DNA from: Pseudomonadota bacterium
Lineage (GTDB): Bacteria; Pseudomonadota; Gammaproteobacteria; UBA9214
NCBI GenBank assembly: GCA_041395565.1
Contig: JAWLAI010000005.1
Location: 248,001 to 312,000 of the forward strand
Length of the DNA stretch: 64,000 nt
Direction of reading: 5' to 3'
Shown in pieces: positions 17,200-26,101 of this stretch. The position numbers were made by a program, and so were the translations under genes. A model generated the notes under the pieces. It saw only the letters and a program-made list of their open reading frames with translations. It made no database searches and was not told where the DNA came from. Every line of letters starts with the position of its first letter. The first letter of the stretch is position 1.

Positions 17200-20019
17200 T
17201 CAGGCCGAGTGCCGGCTGCGCTCGGCGAGCTCGGCGAGCGGTACGGGTTTCGCGATCGCATAACCCTGCGCATAGTCGACGCCCATGGCAGTCAGCATCT
17301 CGATGATGCGCTCGTTCTCGACGAATTCGGCGATGGTGCGGATACCGATCACGCGGCCCAGCTCGTGGATGGCACTGACCATGGCATGGCTGACTTCGTC
17401 GGTATCCATCTCGCGCACGAACTCGCCGTCGATCTTGAGATAGTCGACCGGCAGGTTCTTCAGATATGCGAACGAACTCAAGCCGCTGCCGAAATCGTCC
17501 AGCGAGAAGCGGCATCCCAGCTGCTTGAGTTCGCGGATGAAACCCGTCGCCGCGGACAGGTTGGCAACCGCCGCCGTTTCGGTGATCTCGAAGCACAATG
17601 CCTCCGGCGGGACCCGGTAGGTCATGATGGCGCCCTTGATGTGACCGAGGAACTTGGCGTCGGAGATCGAGAAGCCGGAGAGATTGATCGACATGGTATC
17701 CGGCTGCGGCGTGCCGTTGCTGATCTGCTCCGCGAACCAGGCCAGGCTATTGGTGACGACCCAGCGGTCGATGCTCGTTATCAGGTGATAGCGCTCTGCC
17801 GCGGGCATGAACTTGTCGGGCGTGATCAGCTCCCCCGACTCGCCGCGCATCCTGATCAGGATCTCGAAGTGCAGCTCCGAGCCGGCATGCGGCGCGAGCG
17901 GGACGATCCGCTGGAAGTACAACTCCAGCCGGTCCGATTCCACGGCCTCCGCGATCTTCGATACCCAGTTCATCTCGTCCTGCCGGCGTCTCAGCTCGGC
18001 GTCCTCGGACTGGAAGATGTGGTAACGGTTGCCGCCCCGGTCCTTTGCGGCATGGCAGGCCAGGTCGGCCTCGCTCATGATCGCGGTGGAGCCGCTGCAA
18101 CCCTGCTTGATCTGCGCCACACCGATGCTGGCGCTGATCTCGAATATGCGCCCGCCGCTGGCGAAGCGCAGCGAGTCGATCGCGACGAGGATGTCTTCCA
18201 TCAGGCGCGCTGCGCTGACCAGTGAACAGTTGACCAGCAGCACGCCGAACTCGTCGCCGCCGAGCCGGGCAATGATGTCGGATTCGCGCACGCTGCCCTG
18301 GAGCAGGGCAGCCAGGCGCTGCAGCAGCTCGTCGCCCGACTCGTGCGAAACGGTGTCGTTGATGATCTTCAGCTGGTCGATGTCGAGGATGCAGACGACA
18401 TGACTCTCGCGTGAACTGTGCACCCGGACAATGGCGTCCTCCAGATGCGATTCGAAGGCGGCACGATTCCACAGGCCCGTCAGCGCATCATGGGTAGCCT
18501 GGTACGACACCGTGTGCTCGAGGTAGCGCGCCTTGGTGACGTCGTGGAACACGAGAATGGCGCCGAGGGCTGTGCCGGGATCGTTGAGGATCGGAGACAC
18601 GGAGAAGCGGATGGAGAGGCGCTCGCCGTCGCTCCGCACGATGAGGTAGTCGCCTTCTGACTTCACCGTCTGCCCCGTGCGCAAACACAGGCTGACCGGA
18701 TCCTGCACCGTGTCCCGGTCATCCTCCCGGTACAGCCGGAATACACGCCCCAGGGAGAGCCCGCGCGCAATCGAGCACTCCCAGCCGGTCAGCGTCTCGG
18801 CACTCGGATTCAGGTATTCGATCTGGCCATTGAGGTCGGTCGTGATCACTGCATCGGCGATGGAATGCAAGGTGACCTGTGCCCGCTCCTTTTCCTGCTG
18901 CAGCTCGAACTCGGAATACTTGCGTTCGGTGATATCCAGCAGATAACCGTAGAAGTGGGTGATCTGCCCCTCGTCGTTGCGCACGGGAATGGTATAGTCG
19001 TACACCCAGCGCACCACGCCATCGGCACCGATGATGCGGTAATCCAGCGTCACCGCCTCGTGGCCGTCGCGGCCGGCGAAGATCTCGGACTCCTGGACCC
19101 GCATCAGATCCCCGGTATGGATCAGGTCGCGGTAGTTGATACCCTGCTTCATCAGCTCGTCGGCTTCGTAGCCGAACTGGGAAACCGCGTGCGACACGTA
19201 TTCGATGGGCCAACCCTCGGTAGCCGACCAGCGGAACACCACGACCGGGCCGTTGGTGAACAGCCGCTGCTCGATGAGCAATGACTTCTCCGCGCTCTTG
19301 CGTACCGCGACCTCGCGGGACAGGGTGTTGTTGGCTGCCGTCATCTCGTCCAGCAGACTGCTGTTTTCCTGCCGCAACTGCAGCAGGTTGACCGCATTGT
19401 GATTGTAGTTCCGCGCGATCATGAGCAGGGCGCCCGCGAACAGCATGAGCATCAGGCCCAGGTTGCTCTGCAGCTTGCTGCTGTAGACCAGCATGGACTG
19501 CGCCGGAATGAGGATCGCGGGCACCATGAAGGCGGCATAGATTGACAGGTTCACCGCGTAGGACGAGATGGCCCCGGCCAGAATGCCGGCCAGGCACATC
19601 AGGGTCAGGGTCTGGTACTCCACCGGCCAGGTAAAGCTGTAGATCAGCCCGATACAGCCCCAGGTGATGCCGGCGATGAAGGTGCCGGCAAAGAACAGCA
19701 GGCTCCAGCGCGATCCCAGCCGGCTTTCCCGGCTCGCCTGCCGATAGCGCATGACCAGCAGCACCCGGAGCACGGTCTGGACTAACTGCGCACCCAGCCA
19801 CAACAGCAGGTGGGCGTGATGCGCGACCGGCCACAGACTGCCGGTGACCAGCAGGGACAGCATGAAGGCGACCCCGATGGCGACCGGCGCCTGGGTATAG
19901 ATCAGCTCGAGCTGCTGCGCCTCGATTTCGGTATCGAAGACGTTGATATCGGCGGAGCCGTCGGCATCCACTTCTGCGACATCACCGTCCTGCGCGAGGT
20001 GTATATGCCGTTCAGCCAT
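17200..20019 (-). CDS. Membrane PAS-PAS-GGDEF-EAL c-di-GMP protein
   Basis: The start at 20019 (MAERHIHL) gives 939 residues; an in-frame ATG at 20205 adds a Cys/Arg-rich extension judged non-coding. Order: several transmembrane helices in the N-terminal quarter, a short coiled coil, two PAS domains (the first ends with HFYGYLLDITERK), GGDEF and EAL. The cyclase signature GGDEF is intact (587-591). The phosphodiesterase domain keeps E719 (EIL instead of EAL), SINLS, FEITE, DDFGSG, LKIDG and TIAEFVE, so both activities look possible. It probably senses a membrane or redox signal and adjusts c-di-GMP. Confidence 0.92.
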   Translation of the reverse strand: MAERHIHLAQDGDVAEVDADGSADINVFDTEIEAQQLELIYTQAPVAIGVAFMLSLLVTGSLWPVAHHAHLLLWLGAQLVQTVLRVLLVMRYRQASRESRLGSRWSLLFFAGTFIAGITWGCIGLIYSFTWPVEYQTLTLMCLAGILAGAISSYAVNLSIYAAFMVPAILIPAQSMLVYSSKLQSNLGLMLMLFAGALLMIARNYNHNAVNLLQLRQENSSLLDEMTAANNTLSREVAVRKSAEKSLLIEQRLFTNGPVVVFRWSATEGWPIEYVSHAVSQFGYEADELMKQGINYRDLIHTGDLMRVQESEIFAGRDGHEAVTLDYRIIGADGVVRWVYDYTIPVRNDEGQITHFYGYLLDITERKYSEFELQQEKERAQVTLHSIADAVITTDLNGQIEYLNPSAETLTGWECSIARGLSLGRVFRLYREDDRDTVQDPVSLCLRTGQTVKSEGDYLIVRSDGERLSIRFSVSPILNDPGTALGAILVFHDVTKARYLEHTVSYQATHDALTGLWNRAAFESHLEDAIVRVHSSRESHVVCILDIDQLKIINDTVSHESGDELLQRLAALLQGSVRESDIIARLGGDEFGVLLVNCSLVSAARLMEDILVAIDSLRFASGGRIFEISASIGVAQIKQGCSGSTAIMSEADLACHAAKDRGGNRYHIFQSEDAELRRRQDEMNWVSKIAEAVESDRLELYFQRIVPLAPHAGSELHFEILIRMRGESGELITPDKFMPAAERYHLITSIDRWVVTNSLAWFAEQISNGTPQPDTMSINLSGFSISDAKFLGHIKGAIMTYRVPPEALCFEITETAAVANLSAATGFIRELKQLGCRFSLDDFGSGLSSFAYLKNLPVDYLKIDGEFVREMDTDEVSHAMVSAIHELGRVIGIRTIAEFVENERIIEMLTAMGVDYAQGYAIAKPVPLAELAERSRHSA

Positions 20020-20276
20020 GACGCATGCCGCCCGCCTGCCCGGACATGACTGCGCCGGCAGCGCCGGCCTCGTCCGCTGCAGCCAGGATAATCGCTTGAT
20101 TTTGCATACATGTTTTATCGGAATCTCGGCCGCGAAGTTGAGCATCCGGCAGGTGCCATCGACCGGCCGCCGCGGCGCCGGGACGGGGCCCGCGATGGCC
20201 GCCACAGCAGACTGATTTCAAACGACTTATTGAGCATCGGCTGCCGCAGGCAGCGGGCTGGGATTGGCGGCGGATT

Positions 20277-20936
20277 TCAGGGTGTGGCGGGAGCGCGGTT
20301 GAGACGGCCGGCGACGCGGGTCACCCCGTCCAGCAGTCCGCGCCGCGCCTGGCAGCCGGTGGTGATGTCGATGGTGATGCCGTTGACCTTTCGATCCGCC
20401 GCTGCATCGGGGACGTCTCTGACCAACAGCCCCGACTGCCCGCGATAGACGCGGTAGCGCCGGCCCTCGCTCATCGCGGCGTAGACCGAACTGCCGTACA
20501 GGGTGTCCACCGGTGAGAATGCGCCGCTGTAGCGGGCGAGCACGGCAGGCAGGTCGACCCGCTCGGCAGCATGCAGCGCGTAGGCCTGATGCTGGCCGGT
20601 ATTCTCCGCGTCGACCGCCGCATAGCGTCCGCCGAGTCGCTCGATCCGGTACATGGCATCGAAACCGAGCAGGTTGGCCCAGGGCCGCCATTTCAGGAAC
20701 TGGGCATCGAGCCGCCACTGGTCGCCATACAGCAGGAACTGCTGCGCGTCGCAGAAATCACCCCAGGCGATGCTGGCCTCGAACTGCTGCGGCCCGATCT
20801 GCCTGAAACTCAGCTCGGCGATCGGCGCCTCGGCGGTCAGCCGGTGATAGGTATAAAGATTCGAGGCCAGCAGCAAGGCCAGCGCCAGGACGCCGAGCAA
20901 CAGGCCCGTAAACGGGAGCAGCAGAATTCGCTTCAT
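20277..20936 (-). CDS. Membrane-anchored protein of unknown function
   Basis: The 219-residue protein has one N-terminal transmembrane or uncleaved signal helix (about 4-25) and a periplasmic domain rich in aromatics (IAWGDFCDAQQFLLYGDQWRLDAQFLKW). The C-terminal part has a beta-strand pattern with TIDITTGC. I do not recognise a named family. Its promoter is striking: a perfect TATAAT at 20947-20952 (minus strand) puts the predicted start of transcription about 4 bases before the ATG, so the mRNA may be nearly leaderless, and a perfect 18-bp palindrome covers the -35 region. Confidence 0.72.
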   Translation of the reverse strand: MKRILLLPFTGLLLGVLALALLLASNLYTYHRLTAEAPIAELSFRQIGPQQFEASIAWGDFCDAQQFLLYGDQWRLDAQFLKWRPWANLLGFDAMYRIERLGGRYAAVDAENTGQHQAYALHAAERVDLPAVLARYSGAFSPVDTLYGSSVYAAMSEGRRYRVYRGQSGLLVRDVPDAAADRKVNGITIDITTGCQARRGLLDGVTRVAGRLNRAPATP

Positions 20937-20946
20937 GACAGGGCCG

Positions 20947-20952
20947 ATTATA
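20947..20952 (-). promoter_or_regulatory. Consensus -10 element, near-leaderless gene
   Basis: Minus-strand TATAAT ends 10 bases before the ATG of the 20277-20936 gene, predicting transcription start near 20940. No good -35 hexamer stands at 17 bases; that position is taken by the palindrome at 20972-20989, suggesting activator dependence or repressor occlusion. Confidence 0.55.
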
Positions 20953-20971
20953 ACCGGCCCGGGCCCGGGAC

Positions 20972-20989
20972 ATGTTAACCGGTTAACAT
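20972..20989. promoter_or_regulatory. Perfect 18-bp palindromic operator candidate
   Basis: ATGTTAACCGGTTAACAT is an exact palindrome centred about 40.5 bases upstream of the predicted transcription start of the 20277-20936 gene. This is the usual place for a class II activator, and also blocks the -35 region for a repressor. The regulator is unknown. Confidence 0.6.
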
Positions 20990-21030
20990 CCCGCGCCTGC
21001 CGGGGCGGAAAAACTACGCATCCGCAAAGA

Positions 21031-21056
21031 AAAAAGGCGGCAACCGCCGCCTTTTT
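21031..21056 (-). terminator. Rho-independent terminator of the fba operon
   Basis: A perfect 11-bp stem (21031-21041 with 21046-21056), loop of four bases, flanked by A and T runs. It lies 19 bases after the fba stop on the minus strand and is symmetrical enough to act on both strands. Confidence 0.9.
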
Positions 21057-21074
21057 CCGACCACCTGCCGGCGT

Positions 21075-22139
21075 CTAGTTGACGCGCGGATCCAGCTCGC
21101 CCGCAGCGTAACGCTTGTACATGTCTTCCAGGTTGATCACCTTGATACGTGACGCATTGCCGGCAGTGCCGAATGCCTCGTAACGGGCGCGGCAGATCTC
21201 CTTCATGGCCTTGGTCGCGGCCTTCAGGTATTTGCGCGGATCGAAGTCTGCCGGATGCTCGTTGAGGTAGCGGCGGATGGCGCCGGTTGAGGCCATGCGC
21301 AGATCGGTGTCGATGTTGACCTTGCGCACGCCGTGCTTGATGCCTTCCTGGATTTCCTCGACCGGCACGCCGTAGGTCTCGCCCATGGCACCGCCGTTCT
21401 CGTTGATGATCTTCAGCCAGTCCTGCGGCACCGACGAGGAACCGTGCATCACCAGGTGCGTGTCCGGGATACGGGCATGGATCTCCTTGATGCGGTCGAT
21501 GGCAAGGATGTCGCCGGTCGGCGGGCGGGTGAACTTGTAGGCGCCGTGGCTGGTGCCGATGGCGATGGCCAGCGCGTCCACCTTGGTATCCTCGACGAAG
21601 CGCGCGGCCTCTTCGGGGTCGGTCAGCAGCTGCGAGTGGTCCAGCACGCCCTCGGCGCCGGAACCGTCTTCCTCGCCCATCATGCCGGTCTCCAGGGAAC
21701 CCAGGCAGCCCAGCTCGCCTTCCACGGAAACACCGCAGGCATGCGCCATGGCGACGGTACGCGCGGTAACCTCCGCATTGTACTCATAGCTCATCGGCGT
21801 CTTCATGTCCTCGCCCAGCGAGCCGTCCATCATCACCGAGCTGAAACCGAGCTGGATCGAGCGCTGGCATACGGCCGGCGACGCGCCGTGGTCCTGGTGC
21901 ACGCAAACGGGGATATGCGGCCACTGTTCGACGGCGGCCTGAATCAGGTGGCGCAGGAACGGTGCGCCCGCGTAGGAACGCGCGCCGGCAGAGGCCTGGC
22001 AGATCACCGGGCTGTCGGTTTCGTCGGCAGCCTCCATGATGGCATGCATCTGCTCCATGTTGTTTACATTGAAAGCCGGACAGCCGTAGCCGTGTTCGGC
22101 AGCGTGGTCCAGCAACTGGCGTAACGAAATAATGGCCAT
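21075..22139 (-). CDS. fba: Fructose-bisphosphate aldolase, class II
   Basis: The enzyme interconverts fructose 1,6-bisphosphate with glyceraldehyde 3-phosphate and dihydroxyacetone phosphate; in Calvin-cycle bacteria it also serves sedoheptulose bisphosphate. The 354-residue chain has class II zinc-site motifs: VCVHQDHGAS, GTSHGAYKF and LVMHGSSS, plus the NIDTDLR phosphate-binding segment. The length matches CbbA-type class II enzymes of autotrophs. It is the last gene of tkt-gap-pgk-pyk-fba, 107 bases after pyk, and is followed by a strong terminator. Confidence 0.95.
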   Translation of the reverse strand: MAIISLRQLLDHAAEHGYGCPAFNVNNMEQMHAIMEAADETDSPVICQASAGARSYAGAPFLRHLIQAAVEQWPHIPVCVHQDHGASPAVCQRSIQLGFSSVMMDGSLGEDMKTPMSYEYNAEVTARTVAMAHACGVSVEGELGCLGSLETGMMGEEDGSGAEGVLDHSQLLTDPEEAARFVEDTKVDALAIAIGTSHGAYKFTRPPTGDILAIDRIKEIHARIPDTHLVMHGSSSVPQDWLKIINENGGAMGETYGVPVEEIQEGIKHGVRKVNIDTDLRMASTGAIRRYLNEHPADFDPRKYLKAATKAMKEICRARYEAFGTAGNASRIKVINLEDMYKRYAAGELDPRVN

Positions 22140-22246
22140 TGTCTTCTCCTCAAACCCACCTGGTTATCTGTCTAGTTGAAAAACATCTGCTGACTGCTTC
22201 AGTCAGTCACCGTCATGCCGGAGACGATCAGTGCCGCCGGCGCAAG

Positions 22247-23692
22247 CTACTGCTCCATGATCTCGTGTTCACCGACCTTGATGATTTTCATCGCATTGGT
22301 ACCGCCGTGCACACCCATCAGGTCGCCTTTGGTGATGATGACCATGTCGCCATCGCGAACCGCGCCGCGGCGCACCAGTTCGTCGATGGCCTCCTTGTTG
22401 ACCGTGGCATGATCGGGGGTGGTGACGTCAAAGCTGACCGGGTAGACACCGCGGTACAGCGTCACCTTGCGCCGCGTCTCCACGTGCCGGGTCATGGCGA
22501 AGATCGGGATACCGGAGCTGATACGCGACATCCACAACGGCGTGGCACCGGACTCGGTCAGTGCCGCGATCGCCTTCACTCCCAGGCTGTTGGCAGTATA
22601 CATCGTGGCCTTGGCGATCGCCTCGTCGGCGCGCTTGAAGCGCATGTTCATGCGTCGTTCCGCCGCCGTGGTGATGCGCTGGCGCTCGGCACCGGCGCAG
22701 ATGCGGTCCATGGCCTCGATCACCTTGGCCGGATATCGGCCGGCGGCCGTCTCGGCCGAGAGCATCACGGCATCGGTACCGTCGATCACCGCATTGGCGA
22801 CATCGAACACCTCGGCGCGAGTCGGCATCGGGCTTTCCACCATGGACTGCATCATCTGCGTGGCCGTGATAACGACCCGGTCCATGGAACGCGCAACGGA
22901 AATGATTCGCTTCTGCACCGCCGGCAGCTCGGCATCACCGATCTCGACCCCGAGATCGCCGCGCGCGATCATCACGACGTCGGCGGCCTTCACGATCTCC
23001 TCGAGTGCGTCCAGCGCCTCGGCGCGTTCGATCTTGGCCACGATCCCGCCATGGCCCCCGGCCGCACGCAGTAACTCGCGCGCCTCGTGGATATCGTCGG
23101 CGGTGCGGGGAAACGAAACCGCCACGTAATCCGCACCCATCTCCGCGGCGAACCTGATGTCGGCCCGGTCCTTGTCGGTCAGCGACCTGGCGGACAGGCC
23201 GCCGCCGAGACGATTGATGCCCTTGCTGTTGCTGAGATAACCGCCGACCACGACGCGGCAGCGCACCTCGGCCTCGACCACATCCTCGACCCACAGCTCG
23301 ATCATGCCATCGTCCAGCAGCAGGGTATCACCCCGCGCCACGTCCCCCGGCAGACCCTTGTAGGTGACGCCCACACGCTCAGCGCTGCCCGCATCCGCCG
23401 GCAGCGCCGCATCGAGGATGAAGCGGTCGTCCTTCTCCAGCAGGATCCGGCCCTCGCTGAACCGCTCGATACGGATCTTCGGGCCCTGCAGGTCGGCAAG
23501 CACGCCCACCTGATGGCCATAGGCACGCGCGCGGTTGCGCACCGTTTCCGCGCGGCGCTGGTGTTCCTCGTGGGAACCATGCGAGAAGTTCACCCTGACC
23601 ACGTCCATGCCCGCACGGATCATGTCGTCGAGGACATTGTCCTTGTCCGTGGCCGGGCCCAGCGTGGCGACAATCTTGGTACGTCTTGGCAT
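22247..23692 (-). CDS. pyk: Pyruvate kinase
   Basis: The 481-residue protein transfers phosphate from phosphoenolpyruvate to ADP. Family signatures are clear: KIVATLGPAT at the N terminus, VRVNFSHGSH, LADLQGPKIRI, KIERAEALD with the catalytic Lys, ARGDLGVEIG, TATQMMQSM and DGTDAVMLSAETAAG. A C-terminal allosteric domain is present. It sits between pgk and fba; the gap to pgk is 39 bases. Having pyk inside a Calvin-type operon links carbon fixation output to pyruvate supply and is a known arrangement in autotrophic proteobacteria. Confidence 0.95.
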   Translation of the reverse strand: MPRRTKIVATLGPATDKDNVLDDMIRAGMDVVRVNFSHGSHEEHQRRAETVRNRARAYGHQVGVLADLQGPKIRIERFSEGRILLEKDDRFILDAALPADAGSAERVGVTYKGLPGDVARGDTLLLDDGMIELWVEDVVEAEVRCRVVVGGYLSNSKGINRLGGGLSARSLTDKDRADIRFAAEMGADYVAVSFPRTADDIHEARELLRAAGGHGGIVAKIERAEALDALEEIVKAADVVMIARGDLGVEIGDAELPAVQKRIISVARSMDRVVITATQMMQSMVESPMPTRAEVFDVANAVIDGTDAVMLSAETAAGRYPAKVIEAMDRICAGAERQRITTAAERRMNMRFKRADEAIAKATMYTANSLGVKAIAALTESGATPLWMSRISSGIPIFAMTRHVETRRKVTLYRGVYPVSFDVTTPDHATVNKEAIDELVRRGAVRDGDMVIITKGDLMGVHGGTNAMKIIKVGEHEIMEQ

Positions 23693-23731
23693 ATATGCGA
23701 GTCCGGAACCTTCTGGCCTGGCAGGTGGCTG

Positions 23732-24916
23732 CTATTTCTGACTCGCCCGCTCTTCCAGCATGGCGACCGCTGGCAGCGTCTTGCCTTCGAGGTACTCGAG
23801 GAAGGCGCCGCCGGCCGTCGAGATATAGGACACCTTGTCATAGATGTTGTATTTCTGGATGGCGGCGATGGTGTCACCGCCACCGGCCAGGCTGAAGCCG
23901 TCGGCGTTGGCGATCGCCATGGACACCGTCTTCGTTCCCTCGCCGAACTGGTCGAATTCGAACACGCCGACCGGCCCGTTCCAGATGATGGTGCCGGCCT
24001 TGCTGATGATCTCGGCGAGTTCCTGCGCGGACTTGGGACCGATGTCGAAGATCATGTCGTCGTCCTCGACGGCATCCGCGCTCTTCAGCACTGCCGGCTC
24101 GTTCTCGTCGAACTGCTTGCCGCAGACCACGTCGACGGCAATCGGGATGTTCGCGCCGCGCGCCTTCATTTTCTCAATCAGCGCCTGTGCGGTGGGAACC
24201 AGGTCCGCCTCGCACAGCGACTTGCCCACGTTCTTGCCTACGGCCTTGAGGAAAGTATTGGCGATGCCGCCGCCGACGACCAGCTGGTCGACCTTGTCGG
24301 ACAGCGCCTCGAGCACGGTCAGCTTGGTGGAAACCTTGGATCCGCCAACGATCGCCACCATGGGACGGGCCGGGTTGGCCAGCGCCTTGGCCAGGGCCTC
24401 GAGCTCTTGTGTAAGCAGCAGCCCGGCACAGGCGGTCGGCGCAAATTTGCCGGCGCCATGGGTCGAGGCCTGGGCGCGGTGCGCGGTGCCGAAGGCGTCC
24501 ATCACGAATACGTCACACAGGGCGGCATATTGCTTCGCCAGTGTCTCGTCGTCTTTCTTCTCGCCGGCGTTGAAGCGCACGTTCTCGAACAGCACGACCT
24601 CGCCGTTGGCGACCTGCGGAGCGGTATCGAGGTAGTTCTTGACCAGGCGCACCGGCTTGCCGAGCTTGGCCGACATGTCGTCGGCGATCGGCTGCATCGA
24701 GTTCTCCTCGTCGACCTGGCCTTCCACCGGACGGCCGCGATGGGACATCACCATGACCTTGGCGCCTGCCTTCATGCAGTGCTCGATAGTCGGCATGGAG
24801 GCCGTGATACGCGCATCGGAAGTCACCTTGCCGTCTTTCACCGGCACGTTCAGATCGGCGCGGATCAGCACGCGCTTGCCTGCCAGAGCGAGGTCGGTCA
24901 GCTTGATGAAGGACAT
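23732..24916 (-). CDS. pgk: Phosphoglycerate kinase
   Basis: The 394-residue enzyme interconverts 3-phosphoglycerate/ATP with 1,3-bisphosphoglycerate/ADP. The N-terminal substrate domain shows RADLNVPVKDGKV and MSHRGRP; the hinge and nucleotide domain show VGGSKVSTKL, GGIANTFL, and a C-terminal GGGDTIAAI. The size matches bacterial Pgk. It lies between gap (117 bases, containing a 12-bp hairpin) and pyk (39 bases). In the Calvin direction it consumes ATP to activate 3-phosphoglycerate. Confidence 0.96.
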   Translation of the reverse strand: MSFIKLTDLALAGKRVLIRADLNVPVKDGKVTSDARITASMPTIEHCMKAGAKVMVMSHRGRPVEGQVDEENSMQPIADDMSAKLGKPVRLVKNYLDTAPQVANGEVVLFENVRFNAGEKKDDETLAKQYAALCDVFVMDAFGTAHRAQASTHGAGKFAPTACAGLLLTQELEALAKALANPARPMVAIVGGSKVSTKLTVLEALSDKVDQLVVGGGIANTFLKAVGKNVGKSLCEADLVPTAQALIEKMKARGANIPIAVDVVCGKQFDENEPAVLKSADAVEDDDMIFDIGPKSAQELAEIISKAGTIIWNGPVGVFEFDQFGEGTKTVSMAIANADGFSLAGGGDTIAAIQKYNIYDKVSYISTAGGAFLEYLEGKTLPAVAMLEERASQK

Positions 24917-24993
24917 GATTGATCTCCTGGTTAACTGTTCTGAAAGATCTCAGGTCAAGGCGGGCCTTGCCTGAAACCGCTCGGTAAGACCGC

Positions 24994-25022
24994 CAGCCGC
25001 CGGCCGTTGCGGCCGGCGGCTG
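24994..25022 (-). other. Strong hairpin between gap and pgk
   Basis: A perfect 12-bp GC-rich stem (24994-25005 with 25011-25022) with a 5-base loop begins 11 bases after the gap stop. No T tract follows on the minus strand, so it is more likely an mRNA-stabilising or processing structure than a full terminator. Confidence 0.65.
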
Positions 25023-25033
25023 AGGGCTGTCGA

Positions 25034-26035
25034 CTACCCGGCGACGTGCTTCACCATGCGCAGCATGTTGCAGGTGTAGCCGTACTCGTTGTCGTACCAG
25101 GCCACGATCTTGACGAAGGTCGGATCCAGCTGGATACCGGCCTCGGCGTCGAAGATGGACGGGGTGCCGCGACCGCGGAAGTCAGTGGAGACCACCTTCT
25201 CGTCGGTGTAGGCGAGCACGCCGGCCAGGTCGCCGGACTGCGCGGCGGCCTTCATCGCCGCGCAGATGTCCTCGTACTTGGCGGGCTTGTTCAGTTCGAC
25301 GGTCAGGTCGACCACGGACACGTCGGAGGTCGGCACGCGGAAGGCCATACCGGTCAGCTTGCCGTTCAGCTCGGGCAGCACCTTGCCCACGGCCTTGGCG
25401 GCACCGGTGGAGGACGGGATGATGTTCTCGAGGATACCGCGGCCGCCGCGCCAGTCCTTCATGGAGGGACCGTCGACGGTCTTCTGGGTTGCGGTGGCGG
25501 CGTGCACGGTGGTCATCAGGCCGCGCTTGATGCCCCAGTTGTCATGCAGCACCTTGGAAACCGGCGCCAGGCAGTTGGTGGTGCAGGAGGCGGCGGAAAC
25601 GATGGCCTGTCCGGCGTAGGTCTTGTGATTCACACCGTAGACGAACATCGGCGTGGCGTCCTTGGACGGCGCGCTCTGCACGACCTTCTTGGCACCCGCG
25701 GCGATGTGCTTCTGGCAGGTTTCCTCGGTCAGGAAGAAGCCGGTGCACTCGATGACCAGGTCGGCGCCGATCTCGTTCCACTTCAGGTTTGCCGGATCGC
25801 GTTCGGCGGTCAGGCGGATCTTCTTGCCCTTGACGATCATGGTATTACCGTCGACGGAGATGTCGCCCGGGAAGTTACCGTGCACGGAGTCGTACTTCAG
25901 CATATAGGCCAGGTACTCGGGGTCGAGCAGATCGTTGATGCCGACCACTTCGATTTCCGGAAAGTCCTTCGAGATAGCGCGGAAGGCCATACGGCCGATG
26001 CGGCCGAAGCCATTGATACCGACTTTAATCGTCAT
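25034..26035 (-). CDS. gap: Glyceraldehyde-3-phosphate dehydrogenase, type I
   Basis: The 333-residue enzyme interconverts glyceraldehyde 3-phosphate and 1,3-bisphosphoglycerate with NAD(P). It has the Rossmann start KVGINGFGRIGR, the catalytic Cys151 in SAASCTTNCLAP and the activating His178 in TTVHAATATQ. The coenzyme strand reads GINDLLDP; the Asp suggests NAD preference, but dual use is common in autotrophs. It is the second gene of the operon, 66 bases after tkt. The hairpin after its stop could favour high gap expression. Confidence 0.96.
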   Translation of the reverse strand: MTIKVGINGFGRIGRMAFRAISKDFPEIEVVGINDLLDPEYLAYMLKYDSVHGNFPGDISVDGNTMIVKGKKIRLTAERDPANLKWNEIGADLVIECTGFFLTEETCQKHIAAGAKKVVQSAPSKDATPMFVYGVNHKTYAGQAIVSAASCTTNCLAPVSKVLHDNWGIKRGLMTTVHAATATQKTVDGPSMKDWRGGRGILENIIPSSTGAAKAVGKVLPELNGKLTGMAFRVPTSDVSVVDLTVELNKPAKYEDICAAMKAAAQSGDLAGVLAYTDEKVVSTDFRGRGTPSIFDAEAGIQLDPTFVKIVAWYDNEYGYTCNMLRMVKHVAG

Positions 26036-26101
26036 AATCGTTCTCCTGCGTGTTATTTAAAATTAAGTTCGCCCCAGCGCGGGGCGACGAAAACGTATCC
26101 C

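Noticed and set aside
23087..24922. A 611-residue plus-strand frame across pyk and pgk
   Set aside because: Same kind of antisense shadow over strongly conserved genes.
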